64,000 bases of DNA from Bradyrhizobium sp. 139. GTDB lineage: Bacteria; Pseudomonadota; Alphaproteobacteria; Rhizobiales; Xanthobacteraceae. The notes under the pieces were generated by a model. That model did no database searches, had not been told where the DNA came from, and saw nothing but the letters and a program-made list of their open reading frames with translations. Positions 16,190-25,320 of the stretch are shown piece by piece (position 1 is the first letter of the stretch; every line of letters starts with the position of its first letter). Location of the stretch: assembly GCF_023074175.1 (NCBI RefSeq), contig NZ_JADPKS010000104.1, forward strand, positions 62,001 through 126,000, read 5' to 3'. Position numbers and translations under genes: made by a program.

Positions 16190-17158
16190 CTACTCGGCGG
16201 CGGCTTCGGGGCGCACCGAGCGCGGCAGCGGGAAGAACTCGTTCTCTTCCGCGGCCGAGACCGTCTCCACATGCAGCGTGAAACGCTCGGCGAAGGCGTC
16301 CATGATCTCCTCGACGATTACTTCCGGCGCGGACGCGCCCGCGGTGATGCCGAGGCTGGTGATGTTTTCGAAACGCTTCCAGTCGATCTCGGCGGCGCGC
16401 TGCGCCAGCACCGCGATCGGGCAGCCCTCGCGCTCGGCGACTTCGCGCAGGCGCTGTGAGTTCGACGAATTCGGCGCACCGACCACGATCAGGGCGTCCA
16501 CCACCGGCGCCACCTTCTTCACCGCGAGCTGGCGGTTGGTGGTGGCGTAGCAGATGTCTTCCTTGTGCGGGCCGTTGATGTTCGGGAAGCGCTCCTTGAG
16601 CAGCGCCACGATCTCCGCGGTGTCGTCGATCGACAGTGTGGTCTGGGTCACGAAGGCGAGGTTGTTCGGATCCTTCGGGGCGATGGTCTTGGCGTCCTCG
16701 GCGGTCTCGATCAGGGTTACGGCACCAACCGGAAGCTGGCCGAGCGTGCCGACCACTTCGGGGTGGTGGGAGTGGCCGATCAGAAAGATCTCGCGGCCGC
16801 GCTTGAAGTGGATCGCGGCCTCGCGGTGCACCTTGGTCACCAACGGGCAGGTCGCATCCAGCGAGAACAGGTTGCGGGACGTGGCGTCGGCCGGAACCGA
16901 TTTCGGCACGCCATGGGCCGAGAACACCACCGGCGCGGTGGTGTTTTCCGGGATTTCGGCGAGCTCCTCGACGAAGATCGCACCCTTCTTCTTCAACCCG
17001 TCCACGACGTACTTATTATGCACAATCTCGTGGCGAACGTAGACGGGGGCGCCGTATTTATTGAGCGCCCGTTCCACTGTGTCGATCGCCCGGACCACCC
17101 CGGCGCAGAAACCGCGGGGAGAACAAAGCACGATCTTGAGGTCTGGTTTGGCTGACAT
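16190..17158 (-). CDS. ispH: 4-hydroxy-3-methylbut-2-enyl diphosphate reductase
   Basis: A 322-residue [4Fe-4S] enzyme that makes isopentenyl and dimethylallyl diphosphate in the last step of the MEP isoprenoid pathway. The three cluster ligands are visible as Cys 18 (PRGFCAGV), Cys 104 (DATCPLVTKVH) and Cys 203 (DICYATTNRQ); substrate-binding His and the S-N-S-Q-R-L motif also fit. The start at 17158 gives the family N-terminus; an in-frame start at 17182 would add eight residues. It heads the ispH-thrB-rnhA operon and is divergent from trcR. Confidence 0.92.
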   Translation of the reverse strand: MSAKPDLKIVLCSPRGFCAGVVRAIDTVERALNKYGAPVYVRHEIVHNKYVVDGLKKKGAIFVEELAEIPENTTAPVVFSAHGVPKSVPADATSRNLFSLDATCPLVTKVHREAAIHFKRGREIFLIGHSHHPEVVGTLGQLPVGAVTLIETAEDAKTIAPKDPNNLAFVTQTTLSIDDTAEIVALLKERFPNINGPHKEDICYATTNRQLAVKKVAPVVDALIVVGAPNSSNSQRLREVAEREGCPIAVLAQRAAEIDWKRFENITSLGITAGASAPEVIVEEIMDAFAERFTLHVETVSAAEENEFFPLPRSVRPEAAAE

Positions 17159-17316
17159 TGAGCGATCTCGGGACCGAATCACCCGTTTCGCCTTCTGGCG
17201 GGGGCGGTCGATGGATTGAATAGGGCTTAAAAGGGTCTGCTAGGACTTTACAGGCACTTCAAAGGGAATTGGGCCCCCTTTCGGGCGCTGTCAAGGCACT
17301 ATCTATAGCAGAACCA

Positions 17317-17346
17317 TTGCGTGGCTACCCCCTCCGGGCTTATATA
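17317..17346 (+). promoter_or_regulatory. candidate sigma-70 promoter of trcR
   Basis: TTGCGT (17317-17322) and TATATA (17341-17346) are 18 bases apart and lie 78 bases upstream of the trcR start. The region between ispH and trcR holds no gene. The -35 box is only partly consensus, so this is a candidate. Confidence 0.4.
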
Positions 17347-17423
17347 GCACGAATTCCCTGTCATCGCTGATGACCACCGGTTTCGCCTCCAAAAGGGTGG
17401 GCGAAGCACAAAGGAGATTTGCC

Positions 17424-18119
17424 ATGAGCAACGCACCTCTGATGCCCAAGGCGACCGCCGTCTGGCTGCTCGACAACACTGCGCTGACCTTCGACCAGGT
17501 CGCCGATTTCACCAAGATGCATCCCCTCGAGGTGCGCGCGATCGCCGACGGCGACGCCGCCCAGGGCATCAAGGGCATGGATCCCCTCTCCAACGGCCAG
17601 TTGACCCGTGAGGAGATCGAGAAGGGCGAGAGGAACCCGGACTACCGGCTCCGCCTTCAGGAGAGCAAGGTGGTGCTGCCGCCCCAGCCCAAGCGCAAGG
17701 GCCCGCGCTACACCCCGGTCTCCCGCCGCCACGAGCGCCCGAGCGCCATCCTCTGGCTGCTGCGCAACCACGCCGAGCTCAAGGACGCCCAGATCATGCG
17801 CCTGGTCGGCACGACCAAGAGCACGATCGCGAGCGTGCGCGACCGCACCCACTGGAACACCTCCCAGCTGACGCCGATCGACCCTGTCACCCTCGGCCTC
17901 TGCTCGCAGATCGAGCTTGATTTCGAAGTGGCGCGCGCAGCCAAGGAAAAGCCGATCGACGCTGCCTATGGCGGCGCCACCCTGCTGCCGGCCTCCGAGA
18001 CCACCAAGAAGGACGAGTACGAGCCCGCGGAGCGATCGAGCGACGATCTCAATGTCGACGCCGTGTTCGCCAAGCTGAAGACGCTCGGCGGCAAGAAGCA
18101 GGACCAGGAGGAGGAGTAG
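17424..18119 (+). CDS. trcR: cell cycle transcriptional regulator TrcR (DUF1013)
   Basis: A 231-residue protein matching the DUF1013/TrcR family, an alphaproteobacteria-specific regulator with helix-turn-helix-like repeats. Conserved stretches are M-P-K-A-T-A-V-W-L-L-D-N-T-A-L-T-F, I-A-D-G-D-A-A-Q-G-I-K-G-M-D-P, R-P-S-A-I-L-W-L-L-R-N-H-A-E-L and T-K-S-T-I-A-S-V-R-D-R-T-H-W-N. The acidic C-terminus ends KKQDQEEE. AAGGAG lies 7 bases before the chosen ATG; the longer frame from 17370 ignores this site. A terminator follows the gene. Confidence 0.87.
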   Translation: MSNAPLMPKATAVWLLDNTALTFDQVADFTKMHPLEVRAIADGDAAQGIKGMDPLSNGQLTREEIEKGERNPDYRLRLQESKVVLPPQPKRKGPRYTPVSRRHERPSAILWLLRNHAELKDAQIMRLVGTTKSTIASVRDRTHWNTSQLTPIDPVTLGLCSQIELDFEVARAAKEKPIDAAYGGATLLPASETTKKDEYEPAERSSDDLNVDAVFAKLKTLGGKKQDQEEE

Positions 18120-18160
18120 TATTCCTCTTCTCTTCGTTCGCTATCGAATCCGATTCGAAC

Positions 18161-18186
18161 GCGGCGGGGCGACCCGCCGCGTTTTT
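18161..18186 (+). terminator. rho-independent terminator after trcR
   Basis: GCGGCGGG (18161-18168), loop GCGA, CCCGCCGC (18173-18180), then G and TTTTT. A perfect 8-bp GC stem with a U-run 41 bases after the trcR stop. Confidence 0.88.
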
Positions 18187-18212
18187 GTTGCGAGCGACGG
18201 CAATGTACGCGC

Positions 18213-18482
18213 CTACGGCCGATCCGGATGGTTCAGCATGTACTCGCCGAGATCGCGCTGGCGGCGGTCGGAGCGGGTGATCGCGGCGCTGCGCTGGACG
18301 TCGCGGTCCTTGCGGCAGGACACATATTCCGGCGAGCCTTGCGCATAGCCGCGGCTCTGGCACACAGCGTCGTCATCGTCCCCACCCATCGCCACCGGCG
18401 TCTGGTAGCGCGCGGAGCAGGCGGAGAGAGTGGTCGCGAGCAGCACAGCTGCAAGCAGGCGCGGCGCAGCGGCGAGTGGCAT
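18213..18482 (-). CDS. small lipoprotein, 89 residues
   Basis: The N-terminus is a signal peptide with a clear lipobox, L-S-A-C at residues 19-22, so the mature protein should be lipid-anchored at Cys 22. The remaining 67 residues contain two more Cys (AVCQSRGYAQ and EYVSCRKDRD), a layout common in alphaproteobacterial small lipoproteins of unknown role. AGGA lies 8 bases before the ATG. The gene faces trcR convergently. Confidence 0.72.
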   Translation of the reverse strand: MPLAAAPRLLAAVLLATTLSACSARYQTPVAMGGDDDDAVCQSRGYAQGSPEYVSCRKDRDVQRSAAITRSDRRQRDLGEYMLNHPDRP

Positions 18483-18561
18483 ACGAGGTTCCTATTGGCC
18501 CGCCCTGTTTAGCGCGGAATGAGGAGAATGTAAGTCCTCGGACGCCGTTCCCCCGCTCGAC

Positions 18562-18662
18562 GTCATTCCCCGCGAAAGCGGGAAATCCAGTACGCCGCGG
18601 CGTTTCAGCTCTAGCATCGGCGTCTCTGGAATACTGGATCGCGCGCTTTCGCGGGTGATGAC
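18562..18662. repeat. palindromic intergenic repeat (TCCAGTA...TACTGGAT type)
   Basis: The left part GTCATTCCCCGCGAAAGCGG..ATCCAGTA is mirrored on the right by TACTGGATCGCGCGCTTTCGCGGGTGATGAC. It lies between the lipoprotein gene and prpE. A second copy with the same core is at 30136-30236. Confidence 0.75.
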
Positions 18663-18712
18663 AGCGGAAGCTGGTGAAGAGTCGTCGCGCCTCGCCGGCA
18701 TGACACTCCGCC

Positions 18713-20635
18713 TCACACCCTCCCCTTCAACGCCTTGCCAATCTCGTCCAGCACCTTGGGATCCTCGATCGTGGCCGGCATGGTCCAGGCCTCGCCATCG
18801 GCGATCTTCTTGATGGTACCGCGCAGGATCTTGCCGGAACGCGTCTTGGGCAGGCGGCCGACGGTGATGGCGAGCTTGAAGGCAGCGACGGGGCCGAGCT
18901 TGTCGCGCACCAGCGCGACGATCTCTTTTTCGATCTCGGCAGGCGCTCGCGTCACGCCGGCCTTGAGCACCAGGAAGCCGCAGGGTGCCTCGCCCTTGAT
19001 CGCATCCTTGACGCCGAGCACCGCGCATTCGGCGACATCCGGATGCGAGGCCAAAATCTCCTCCATGCCGCCGGTAGAGAGGCGATGGCCGGCGACGTTG
19101 ATGATGTCGTCGGTGCGGCCCATGACGAAGACGTAGCCGTCCTCATCCCTGTAGCCGGCGTCCGAGGTTTTGTAGTAGCCGGGGAATTCGGTGAGGTAGG
19201 CTTCCTTGAAGCGCGCGTCCTGATTCCACAGCGTCGGCAGGCAACCCGGCGGCATCGGCAGCTTGATGACGATCGAGCCCATGGTGTTGGGACCGACCGG
19301 CTTTGCGGCTTCGTCCACGATTTCGACCTGATAGCCCGGCATCGGCACCGTGGGCGAGCCGTGCTTCACCGGCAGCATGCCGAGACCGACGGGATTGCCG
19401 GCGATGCACCAGCCGGTCTCGGTCTGCCACCAGTGATCGATCACCGGCACCTTCAACTGCTGCTCCGCCCATTCCACCGTCGGCGGATCGGCGCGCTCGC
19501 CGGCGAGAAACAGCGTGCGGAACATCGACAGATCATACTGCCGGATGAACTTGCCGTCCGGATCTTCTTTCCGGATCGCGCGGAACGCCGTCGGCGCGGT
19601 GAAGAAGGCGACCGCCTTGTGCTGCGAGATGACGCGCCAGAACGCACCCGCATCGGGCGTGCCGATTGGCTTGCCCTCGTACATGATCGACGTCGCACCA
19701 TGCAGCAGCGGGCCATAGATGATGTAGCTGTGGCCGACCACCCAACCGATGTCGGAGCCGCACCACCAGACCTCGCCCGGCTTGACGCCGTAGAGGTTGA
19801 ACATCGACCATTTCACCGCGACGAGATGGCCGCCATTGTCGCGCACGACACCCTTGGGAATGCCCGTCGTGCCCGAGGTGTAGAGGATGTAGAGCGGATC
19901 GGTGGCGGCGACAGGCACGCAAGGGGCTTTCTTGCCGTCGTTCATCGCCTTGCGGCGCAGGCTCGCCCAATCGTAATCGCGGCCGGGCGTGAGATCGCAG
20001 ACGAGCTGCGGACGTTGCAACACGATGCAGGCCTTCGGCTTGCTGCTGGCAAGCTTGATCGCCTCGTCGAGCAGCGGTTTGTACTGGACGATGCGGCCGG
20101 GCTCGATGCCGCAGCTTGCGGAGAGAATGAGCTTTGGCTGCGCATCGTCGATGCGGGTCGCGAGTTCCTTCGCGGCAAAGCCGCCGAACACCACGGAGTG
20201 CACCGCGCCGATGCGTGCGCAGGCGAGCATCGCGACCACCGCCTCCGGCACCATCGGCATATAAAGAATGACGCGATCGCCCTTGGCGACGCCGAAATCC
20301 TGCATGATGGCGCCGAGCGCCTGGACTTCGTTCAAGAGCTCGGCATAGGTGAATTTGGTGACGCTGTTCGTCAGCGGCGAATCATGGATCAGCGCGACCT
20401 GGTTGGCGCGGCCGCCCTCGACATGGCGGTCGAGCGCGTTGTAGCAGGTGTTGACGACGCCGCCGCTGAACCAGCGACCGTAGACGCCTTGCGAGCCATC
20501 GAAGATCTTCTTCGGCGGCTCGATCCAATCGATCTCCTTGGCCGCCTCGGCCCAAAAGCCTTCGGGATCGGCCAGCGAGCGCGCATGGACCTCGTGATAG
20601 CTGCTCTTTGTGTCGAAGTTTCCCTGGACTTTCAT
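18713..20635 (-). CDS. prpE: propionyl-CoA synthetase
   Basis: A 640-residue acyl-CoA synthetase of the acetyl/propionyl-CoA ligase group, full length. Adenylation motifs are Y-T-S-G-T-T-G-I-P-K-G-V-V-R-D-N-G-G-H (PrpE-like after the P-loop), W-W-Q-T-E-T-G-W, S-D-A-G-Y-R-D-E-D-G-Y and G-R-T-D-D-I-I-N-V-A-G-H-R-L-S-T-G. The catalytic Lys is in K-T-R-S-G-K-I-L-R, which may be regulated by acetylation. V-R-D-N-G-G-H and I-N-V-A-G-H-R-L-S-T-G favour PrpE over AcsA. No methylcitrate-cycle genes are adjacent. Confidence 0.82.
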   Translation of the reverse strand: MKVQGNFDTKSSYHEVHARSLADPEGFWAEAAKEIDWIEPPKKIFDGSQGVYGRWFSGGVVNTCYNALDRHVEGGRANQVALIHDSPLTNSVTKFTYAELLNEVQALGAIMQDFGVAKGDRVILYMPMVPEAVVAMLACARIGAVHSVVFGGFAAKELATRIDDAQPKLILSASCGIEPGRIVQYKPLLDEAIKLASSKPKACIVLQRPQLVCDLTPGRDYDWASLRRKAMNDGKKAPCVPVAATDPLYILYTSGTTGIPKGVVRDNGGHLVAVKWSMFNLYGVKPGEVWWCGSDIGWVVGHSYIIYGPLLHGATSIMYEGKPIGTPDAGAFWRVISQHKAVAFFTAPTAFRAIRKEDPDGKFIRQYDLSMFRTLFLAGERADPPTVEWAEQQLKVPVIDHWWQTETGWCIAGNPVGLGMLPVKHGSPTVPMPGYQVEIVDEAAKPVGPNTMGSIVIKLPMPPGCLPTLWNQDARFKEAYLTEFPGYYKTSDAGYRDEDGYVFVMGRTDDIINVAGHRLSTGGMEEILASHPDVAECAVLGVKDAIKGEAPCGFLVLKAGVTRAPAEIEKEIVALVRDKLGPVAAFKLAITVGRLPKTRSGKILRGTIKKIADGEAWTMPATIEDPKVLDEIGKALKGRV

Positions 20636-20799
20636 GCCTGCGCTCCCGTTCCCTTTATCGGCCTGGCTTGGACCTGACGACAGGACATTCGTCCCGCCAT
20701 GACCAGGATCAAGTGCCGGCCTTGTTTGAGAGGTATCTTCCCGGGAACGGGCTGCGGTTCAAGCTGAAAAGAGTGTTGCGGGGAGAGGCGAAGATCGCC

Positions 20800-21576
20800 T
20801 CAATGCCCATCCACCCCGTTCAGGCGCTGCAACCGCTCCTGCATCGACTTCTTCAGATCGTATCCCGGCCGCCCAAACTCGGCGTTGCGGCGGGTGATGA
20901 AATCGTCCTGCTCGCGCTGGAGCGCGCGCGCGTTGGGGCTGGGATTTCGCATGCTTTGCGCCTCGCGGACGGCGCGCGCGTTGGCCGCAAAAACCTCGCG
21001 GTCGAGGTCGGCGAGCTCGCGGTTGGCGCAGATCGCTTTCTCCACCGCACGGCGCGCGCTCCTGCAATTGAAGCTGGGCTTGCCCGCGACCGCCATCTGC
21101 GCGCCGATCCGCTCGAGCTCGCGCGCCATCGCCTTGTGATTGGCCTTGGCCTTCTCGTGGTTGGGATCGATTTTCAGCGCCGCGGCGAAATCCTGCACCG
21201 CCTTCGGTTTGTCGCCCTTCTTCAGCCAGAGCTCGCCGCGGGCATTGAAGAGGTCAGCGAGGGTGGAATCGAGCAGAAGAGCGCGGCTGTCGTCGGCGAT
21301 CGCACGGTCGATCTGGTCGTGCCGCGCCATCAGCGCGGCCCGCGCGATCAGCGCCTTGAGCAGGTCCGCCTTGGCCGTCTTCTCATTGTCGATGACCGCC
21401 GCGCAGGTCGAATTGGCCTTGTCCAAGTCGTCGGCCGCGGCCGCGGCAAGGCAGGGGGCGACATCGACCTGCGTGACAGCGGCCGGCTCGCCGCCGGTTA
21501 CGGCGTGAGCCGAACTGAGCGAAACCGCGTAGAGCAGTACGGCACCTGACAATTGAACGAGGTTTTGAAAACGCAT
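20800..21576 (-). CDS. periplasmic TPR protein with C-terminal LprI-like domain
   Basis: A 258-residue product with a signal peptide (ending S-S-A-H-A). TPR-like helices follow (about residues 60-150; L-F-N-A-R-G-E-L-W-L-K-K-G-D and A-L-K-I-D-P-N-H-E-K-A). The C-terminal domain resembles DUF1311/LprI: F-N-C-R-S-A-R-R-A-V-E-K-A-I-C-A-N-R-E-L-A-D-L-D, with its Cys pair, and later R-R-N-A-E-F-G. LprI-type domains are linked to lysozyme inhibition, so a role at the cell wall or in host defence is possible but unproven. Divergent from the antiporter gene. Confidence 0.7.
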   Translation of the reverse strand: MRFQNLVQLSGAVLLYAVSLSSAHAVTGGEPAAVTQVDVAPCLAAAAADDLDKANSTCAAVIDNEKTAKADLLKALIARAALMARHDQIDRAIADDSRALLLDSTLADLFNARGELWLKKGDKPKAVQDFAAALKIDPNHEKAKANHKAMARELERIGAQMAVAGKPSFNCRSARRAVEKAICANRELADLDREVFAANARAVREAQSMRNPSPNARALQREQDDFITRRNAEFGRPGYDLKKSMQERLQRLNGVDGH

Positions 21577-21686
21577 GCTTGCTGCAGTCGGAAAGTCTTG
21601 GAGGCTTGCCTTGAGGCCGCACTATCCATCATAGGGCCGGATTGGTGCTAGCTTGTGGCGTCGCTCAATCGGTTTCGGGAATCAAC

Positions 21687-23231
21687 GTGTCGACATTCGA
21701 ATGGATCATCGTGCTTCTGCTCGGCGCCGTTGCATTATCGGCGCTGGCGCGGCGGATCAAGGTCCCCTACCCGACCTTTCTCGCCATCGGCGGCGCGCTG
21801 ATCGCCTTCGTGCCGAACAGCCCGTCCTGGACGCTCGAACCCGACCTGGCGTTGGCACTTTTTGTCGCACCGGTGCTGCTGGATGCCGCCTTCGACACCT
21901 CGCTGCGCGATCTCCGCAACAACTGGGTTCCGGTCTCGACCCTGGTGGTGGCCGCGGTCGGCCTCACCACAGTCGGCGTGGCCTACGTCGCGCATCGGAT
22001 GATGCCTGATATGCCCTGGGCCGCCGCAATTGCGCTCGGCGCCATCGTGGCGCCGCCGGATGCGGCGGCCGCGGTCGCGATCCTGAGTCAGGTGAAGCTG
22101 CCCCACCGTATGGTGAAGGTCCTGGAAGGCGAGAGCCTGCTCAATGACGCGACCGCGCTCTTGATCTATCGCATCGCGGTCGGCGCGGTCGCCACCGAGC
22201 ATCTGACATGGAGCCAGGTCGCGCCGACCATGGCGCTGGCGCTGGTCGGCAGCGTCGTTGCCGGCCTTCTCGCCGGCCGCATCATTCCGCTGTTCATGGA
22301 GCGGATGACGGAGGCACCGAGCGCGATCATCGTGCAGTTCGCGACCACCTTCATGGTCTGGATCGCCGCCGAACATCTCGGCCTCTCCGGCATCCTCACC
22401 ATCGTCGTCTACGCCATTACCGTTGCGCGCACGGCGCCGGCGCGCATGCCGGCACGGCTGCGGGTGCCGTCCTATGCCGTCTGGGAGACGATGGTGTTCG
22501 TGCTCAACGTGCTCGCCTTCATGCTGATCGGCATGCAGATGCGGCCGATCTGGACGCGGCTCGATGTGGACGTGCGCTGGGAATATTGCATGGCGGCGGG
22601 CTGGATCCTGCTCACGGTCATCCTGGTGCGGCTCGCCTGGGTGACGTTCTATCGCACGACGCTGCGCGCACTGATCGCGCACGGGATCTATCACCCGAAG
22701 GATCCCAAGTCCGTCGTCTCGCCCAAGGGCGGCCTCATCATCTCCTGGTGCGGCATGCGGGGCCTCGTCACGCTCGCGACCGCCTTTGCATTGCCCGAAA
22801 ACTTTCCCTATCGCGATTTCATCGTCTTCAGTGCCTTCGCGGTCGTGCTTGGCACGCTGGTCGTGCAGGGGCTGACGCTGCGTCCTCTGATCCTGGCCTT
22901 CGGCCTCAAGGACGACGACCCCGTCCGAGTCGAAGTCGCGCGCGCCCGCGCGGTCGCCTATCGCGCCGCGCTCGATGCGATCGAGGACGACCCCTCGGAG
23001 GAGGCGGAAATCCTGCGGCTCGAATACCGCGCCGTCCTGATGCAGGCAGACGACGATCCGAACGGCGGCATCGGCAACGGCGAATTGCCCGCCGATCCCC
23101 TGCGCCGCCGCGCCATCGAAGCCGCGCGCAAATCGATCTTCGACCTCCGCGCCACCGAAGTGATCGGCGACGACGCCTTTCACAAGATCGAGGAAGAGCT
23201 CGATCGCGCAGAATTGAGCGCGGGGGGATGA
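21687..23231 (+). CDS. Na+/H+ antiporter, CPA1 (NhaP-type)
   Basis: A 514-residue cation/proton antiporter with about 12 membrane helices and a hydrophilic C-terminal tail of about 100 residues. The ion-site motifs are A-P-P-D-A-A-A-A-V-A-I-L and E-G-E-S-L-L-N-D-A-T-A-L-L-I-Y (Asp in helix 5), with S-W-C-G-M-R-G-L-V-T-L-A near the end of the membrane part. It should exchange Na+ or K+ for protons at the inner membrane. The GTG at 21687 (STFEWIIVLLLG) puts the first helix at the N-terminus; the frame is open from 21642. Confidence 0.82.
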   Translation: MSTFEWIIVLLLGAVALSALARRIKVPYPTFLAIGGALIAFVPNSPSWTLEPDLALALFVAPVLLDAAFDTSLRDLRNNWVPVSTLVVAAVGLTTVGVAYVAHRMMPDMPWAAAIALGAIVAPPDAAAAVAILSQVKLPHRMVKVLEGESLLNDATALLIYRIAVGAVATEHLTWSQVAPTMALALVGSVVAGLLAGRIIPLFMERMTEAPSAIIVQFATTFMVWIAAEHLGLSGILTIVVYAITVARTAPARMPARLRVPSYAVWETMVFVLNVLAFMLIGMQMRPIWTRLDVDVRWEYCMAAGWILLTVILVRLAWVTFYRTTLRALIAHGIYHPKDPKSVVSPKGGLIISWCGMRGLVTLATAFALPENFPYRDFIVFSAFAVVLGTLVVQGLTLRPLILAFGLKDDDPVRVEVARARAVAYRAALDAIEDDPSEEAEILRLEYRAVLMQADDDPNGGIGNGELPADPLRRRAIEAARKSIFDLRATEVIGDDAFHKIEEELDRAELSAGG

Positions 23232-23255
23232 TGCTTTCGAGCCGAAAACACAGCT

Positions 23256-23409
23256 GTCGTCCCGGACAAGCGCGCCGCAAGCACGCGCCGATCCGGGACC
23301 ATAGCCACAGGGAGGCGTTTGGCGAAGACTCGGAGTTGCCAATCTCGCGCCACAACCAGACTCTGTGGCTATGGGTCCCGGATCTGCGCTTACGCTTGTC
23401 CGGGACGAC
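23256..23409. repeat. palindromic intergenic repeat (GTCGTCCCGGACAAGCG type)
   Basis: The outer arms GTCGTCCCGGACAAGCG (23256-23272) and CGCTTGTCCGGGACGAC (23393-23409) are perfect 17-bp inverted repeats. The inside contains GGGACCATAGCCACAG and CTGTGGCTATGGGTCCC, a second inverted pair. A related copy is at 32683-32815. Confidence 0.83.
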
Positions 23410-23466
23410 GGCGGAGGATCAACCGCCGGCATTGAACCAAACCCCTGCTCTCCAGACTCACTCCAG

Positions 23467-24237
23467 ATGACGACCTTGAGCGACGACCGTCGTGTACGCG
23501 CGCGTGATGCGTCGCCTGCACGATATTTTTATCTCAATATGGCACTGGCTTGCGCGGCCACCGCGTTTCTCGGCTTCGCCCCGACCTATTTTGTACCGCT
23601 CGCGCACCGGACGTTTTCCGCGAGCCCGGTGATTCATTTTCACGGACTCTTGTTCTTCACCTGGTCTGTCTATTTCGTGATCCAGACCTGGCTCGCAGCG
23701 TCGGGCCGCGTGGTCAATCACCGCGCACTCGGGATTGCCGGCGTGTCGCTTGCGACCGCGATGACGATCTTCGGCTTCCTCGCCTCCGTGCATGTGATGC
23801 AGCATTCCGCCGCGCTCGGGCAGAAAGCGGCCGGCATCGCCTTCTCGATCGTGCCGATGAGCGGCATCGCGTTCTTCGCAGTGGTGTTCGTGCTCGCGAT
23901 CATGAACACGCGCAAACCCGAGATTCACAAGCGCCTGATGCTGCTCGCCGCGGTCTCGATCCTCGATGCCGCGATCGCGCGCTGGTTCCTCACCTTCCTT
24001 GCGCCATCCGGACCGCCCGGTCCGCCCCCGGTGCCCGTTACGATCGCCCCGGCCGTGGTCGCTTCGCTCCTGCTCGTCGTCGCCATGGTGCGCGACTGGC
24101 GCGCCGAGGGCCGCGTGCATCCGGTCTACATCTACGGCACACTCGCGCTGCTGGCGGTGAAGGTGCTGAACTGGCCGATCAGTGAGACGGCCGCATGGCA
24201 TTCATTCGCCGGCGGGATTCTGGCGCTGGCGCAGTGA
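23467..24237 (+). CDS. seven-helix inner-membrane protein, unknown function
   Basis: A 256-residue polytopic protein with about seven hydrophobic helices. Conserved-looking features are H-F-H-G-L-L-F-F-T-W in helix 2, R-V-V-N-H-R-A-L-G-I-A-G before helix 3, and M-N-T-R-K-P-E-I-H-K-R-L-M-L-L-A-A at the cytoplasmic side of helix 5. The repeated His residues at membrane edges recall small heme- or quinone-binding membrane proteins, but no family was recognised with confidence. The ATG at 23467 lies just beyond the repeat element; the in-frame extension to 23365 runs through the repeat and was dropped. Confidence 0.65.
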   Translation: MTTLSDDRRVRARDASPARYFYLNMALACAATAFLGFAPTYFVPLAHRTFSASPVIHFHGLLFFTWSVYFVIQTWLAASGRVVNHRALGIAGVSLATAMTIFGFLASVHVMQHSAALGQKAAGIAFSIVPMSGIAFFAVVFVLAIMNTRKPEIHKRLMLLAAVSILDAAIARWFLTFLAPSGPPGPPPVPVTIAPAVVASLLLVVAMVRDWRAEGRVHPVYIYGTLALLAVKVLNWPISETAAWHSFAGGILALAQ

Positions 24238-24270
24238 GCGCTCTGTAGCCGAAACACCAATGCAAAACCC

Positions 24271-24399
24271 GTCACCCTGAGGTGGCCGCTTCTTTAGCGG
24301 CCCTCGAAGGGCGACGGCCCGGCTGCAGCGTGGCCGCTCATCCTTCGAGGCTCGTAGCGCAGTGCAAATGCACTGCGCTACTCGCACCTCAGGATGACG
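24271..24399. repeat. palindromic intergenic repeat (GTCACCCTGAGGTG type)
   Basis: GTCACCCTGAGGTG at the left end pairs, with one mismatch, with CACCTCAGGATGAC at the right end. Internal pairs include GTAGCGCAGTGCA/TGCACTGCGCTAC. The element sits between convergent genes. A related, more diverged element lies at 63637-63768. Confidence 0.72.
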
Positions 24400-24416
24400 G
24401 GGCTGGCTGAAGTTTG

Positions 24417-25223
24417 TTACGCCCCCGCCTTGCACGTGATCCCGCCGTCCACCACGAGCTCGATCCCCGTGACATATTTCGACTCGTCCGACGCCAGGAA
24501 CAGCGCTGCATTGGCAACATCCCAGGCCTCGCCCATGTGGCCCATCGGCACCTGCGCATCGCGCGCGCGCCACATCGCTTCGACATCGCCCTTGGCGTAG
24601 CTGGCGGCGAGGCCTGCGGAATGTTCGACCATCGGGGTCTTCATCAGGCCGGGCAGGATCGCGTTGACGCGCACATGGTGGCGCGCGAACTCGATCGCGG
24701 TGGTGCGCGTCATCTGGTTCATCGCAGCCTTCGAGGTGCCGTAGGTGACGTAGGAGATGCCCATGTGGCGGATCGAGGCGATCGAGGAGATGTTGATGAT
24801 CGAGCCGCCGCCCTGCTTCACCATGACGGGAATGACATGCTTCATGGCGAAATAGGCGCTCTTGAGATTGACGCTGAAGACGCGGTCCCAGCTTTCCTCG
24901 GTGACCTCGACCACACTGCCCATCTCGGCGATGCCGACATTGTTGTCGAGCACGTCGATGCGGCCGTAAGCCTTGAGGCACGCCGCGACCATTGCCTCGA
25001 TCTCGCTCGCGCGCGACACGTCTGCAGTGAAAGCTGTCGCCTTGCCGCCCTCATCCGTGATGATCTTCGCAGTCTCCTCGGCCGCAGCACCATTGCGATC
25101 GACGCAAATCACCTGCGCGCCCTCGCGCGCAAAGGTCACCGCGGTGGCCTTGCCGTTGCCCCAGCCGGGGCCGATCGAGCCGGCGCCCACCACCATCGCA
25201 ACCTTGCCCTTGAGCCGATCCAT
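24417..25223 (-). CDS. SDR family oxidoreductase
   Basis: A 268-residue classical short-chain dehydrogenase/reductase. The nucleotide-binding motif is G-A-G-S-I-G-P-G-W-G-N-G-K-A, with D-R-N-G-A after beta-2 suggesting NAD preference. N-N-V-G-I-A stands for the NNAG motif, followed by the catalytic Ser in I-N-I-S-S-I-A-S, then Y-V-T-Y-G-T-S-K-A-A (Tyr, Lys). The C-terminus V-T-G-I-E-L-V-V-D-G-G-I-T is standard. AAAGGAG lies 7 bases before the ATG. Substrate is unknown. Confidence 0.87.
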   Translation of the reverse strand: MDRLKGKVAMVVGAGSIGPGWGNGKATAVTFAREGAQVICVDRNGAAAEETAKIITDEGGKATAFTADVSRASEIEAMVAACLKAYGRIDVLDNNVGIAEMGSVVEVTEESWDRVFSVNLKSAYFAMKHVIPVMVKQGGGSIINISSIASIRHMGISYVTYGTSKAAMNQMTRTTAIEFARHHVRVNAILPGLMKTPMVEHSAGLAASYAKGDVEAMWRARDAQVPMGHMGEAWDVANAALFLASDESKYVTGIELVVDGGITCKAGA

Positions 25224-25247
25224 CGCGTGTCTCCTTTGTTGTTATTT

Positions 25248-25320
25248 GCAGCCCGGATCGAGCGCAGCGTAATCCGGCGGTGTCGTTCCCGGATTTCGCT
25301 CCGCTCCATCCGAGCTACGG
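25248..25320. repeat. palindromic repeat (GCAGCCCGGAT...ATCCGAGCTAC type)
   Basis: GCAGCCCGGATCGAGCGCAGCGTAATCCGG is mirrored by CCGGATTTCGCTCCGCTCCATCCGAGCTAC. The right arm contains the stop codon of the DUF1850 gene (25315-25317), so the repeat has inserted at, or grown into, a gene end. A better-preserved copy is at 63131-63212. Confidence 0.72.
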
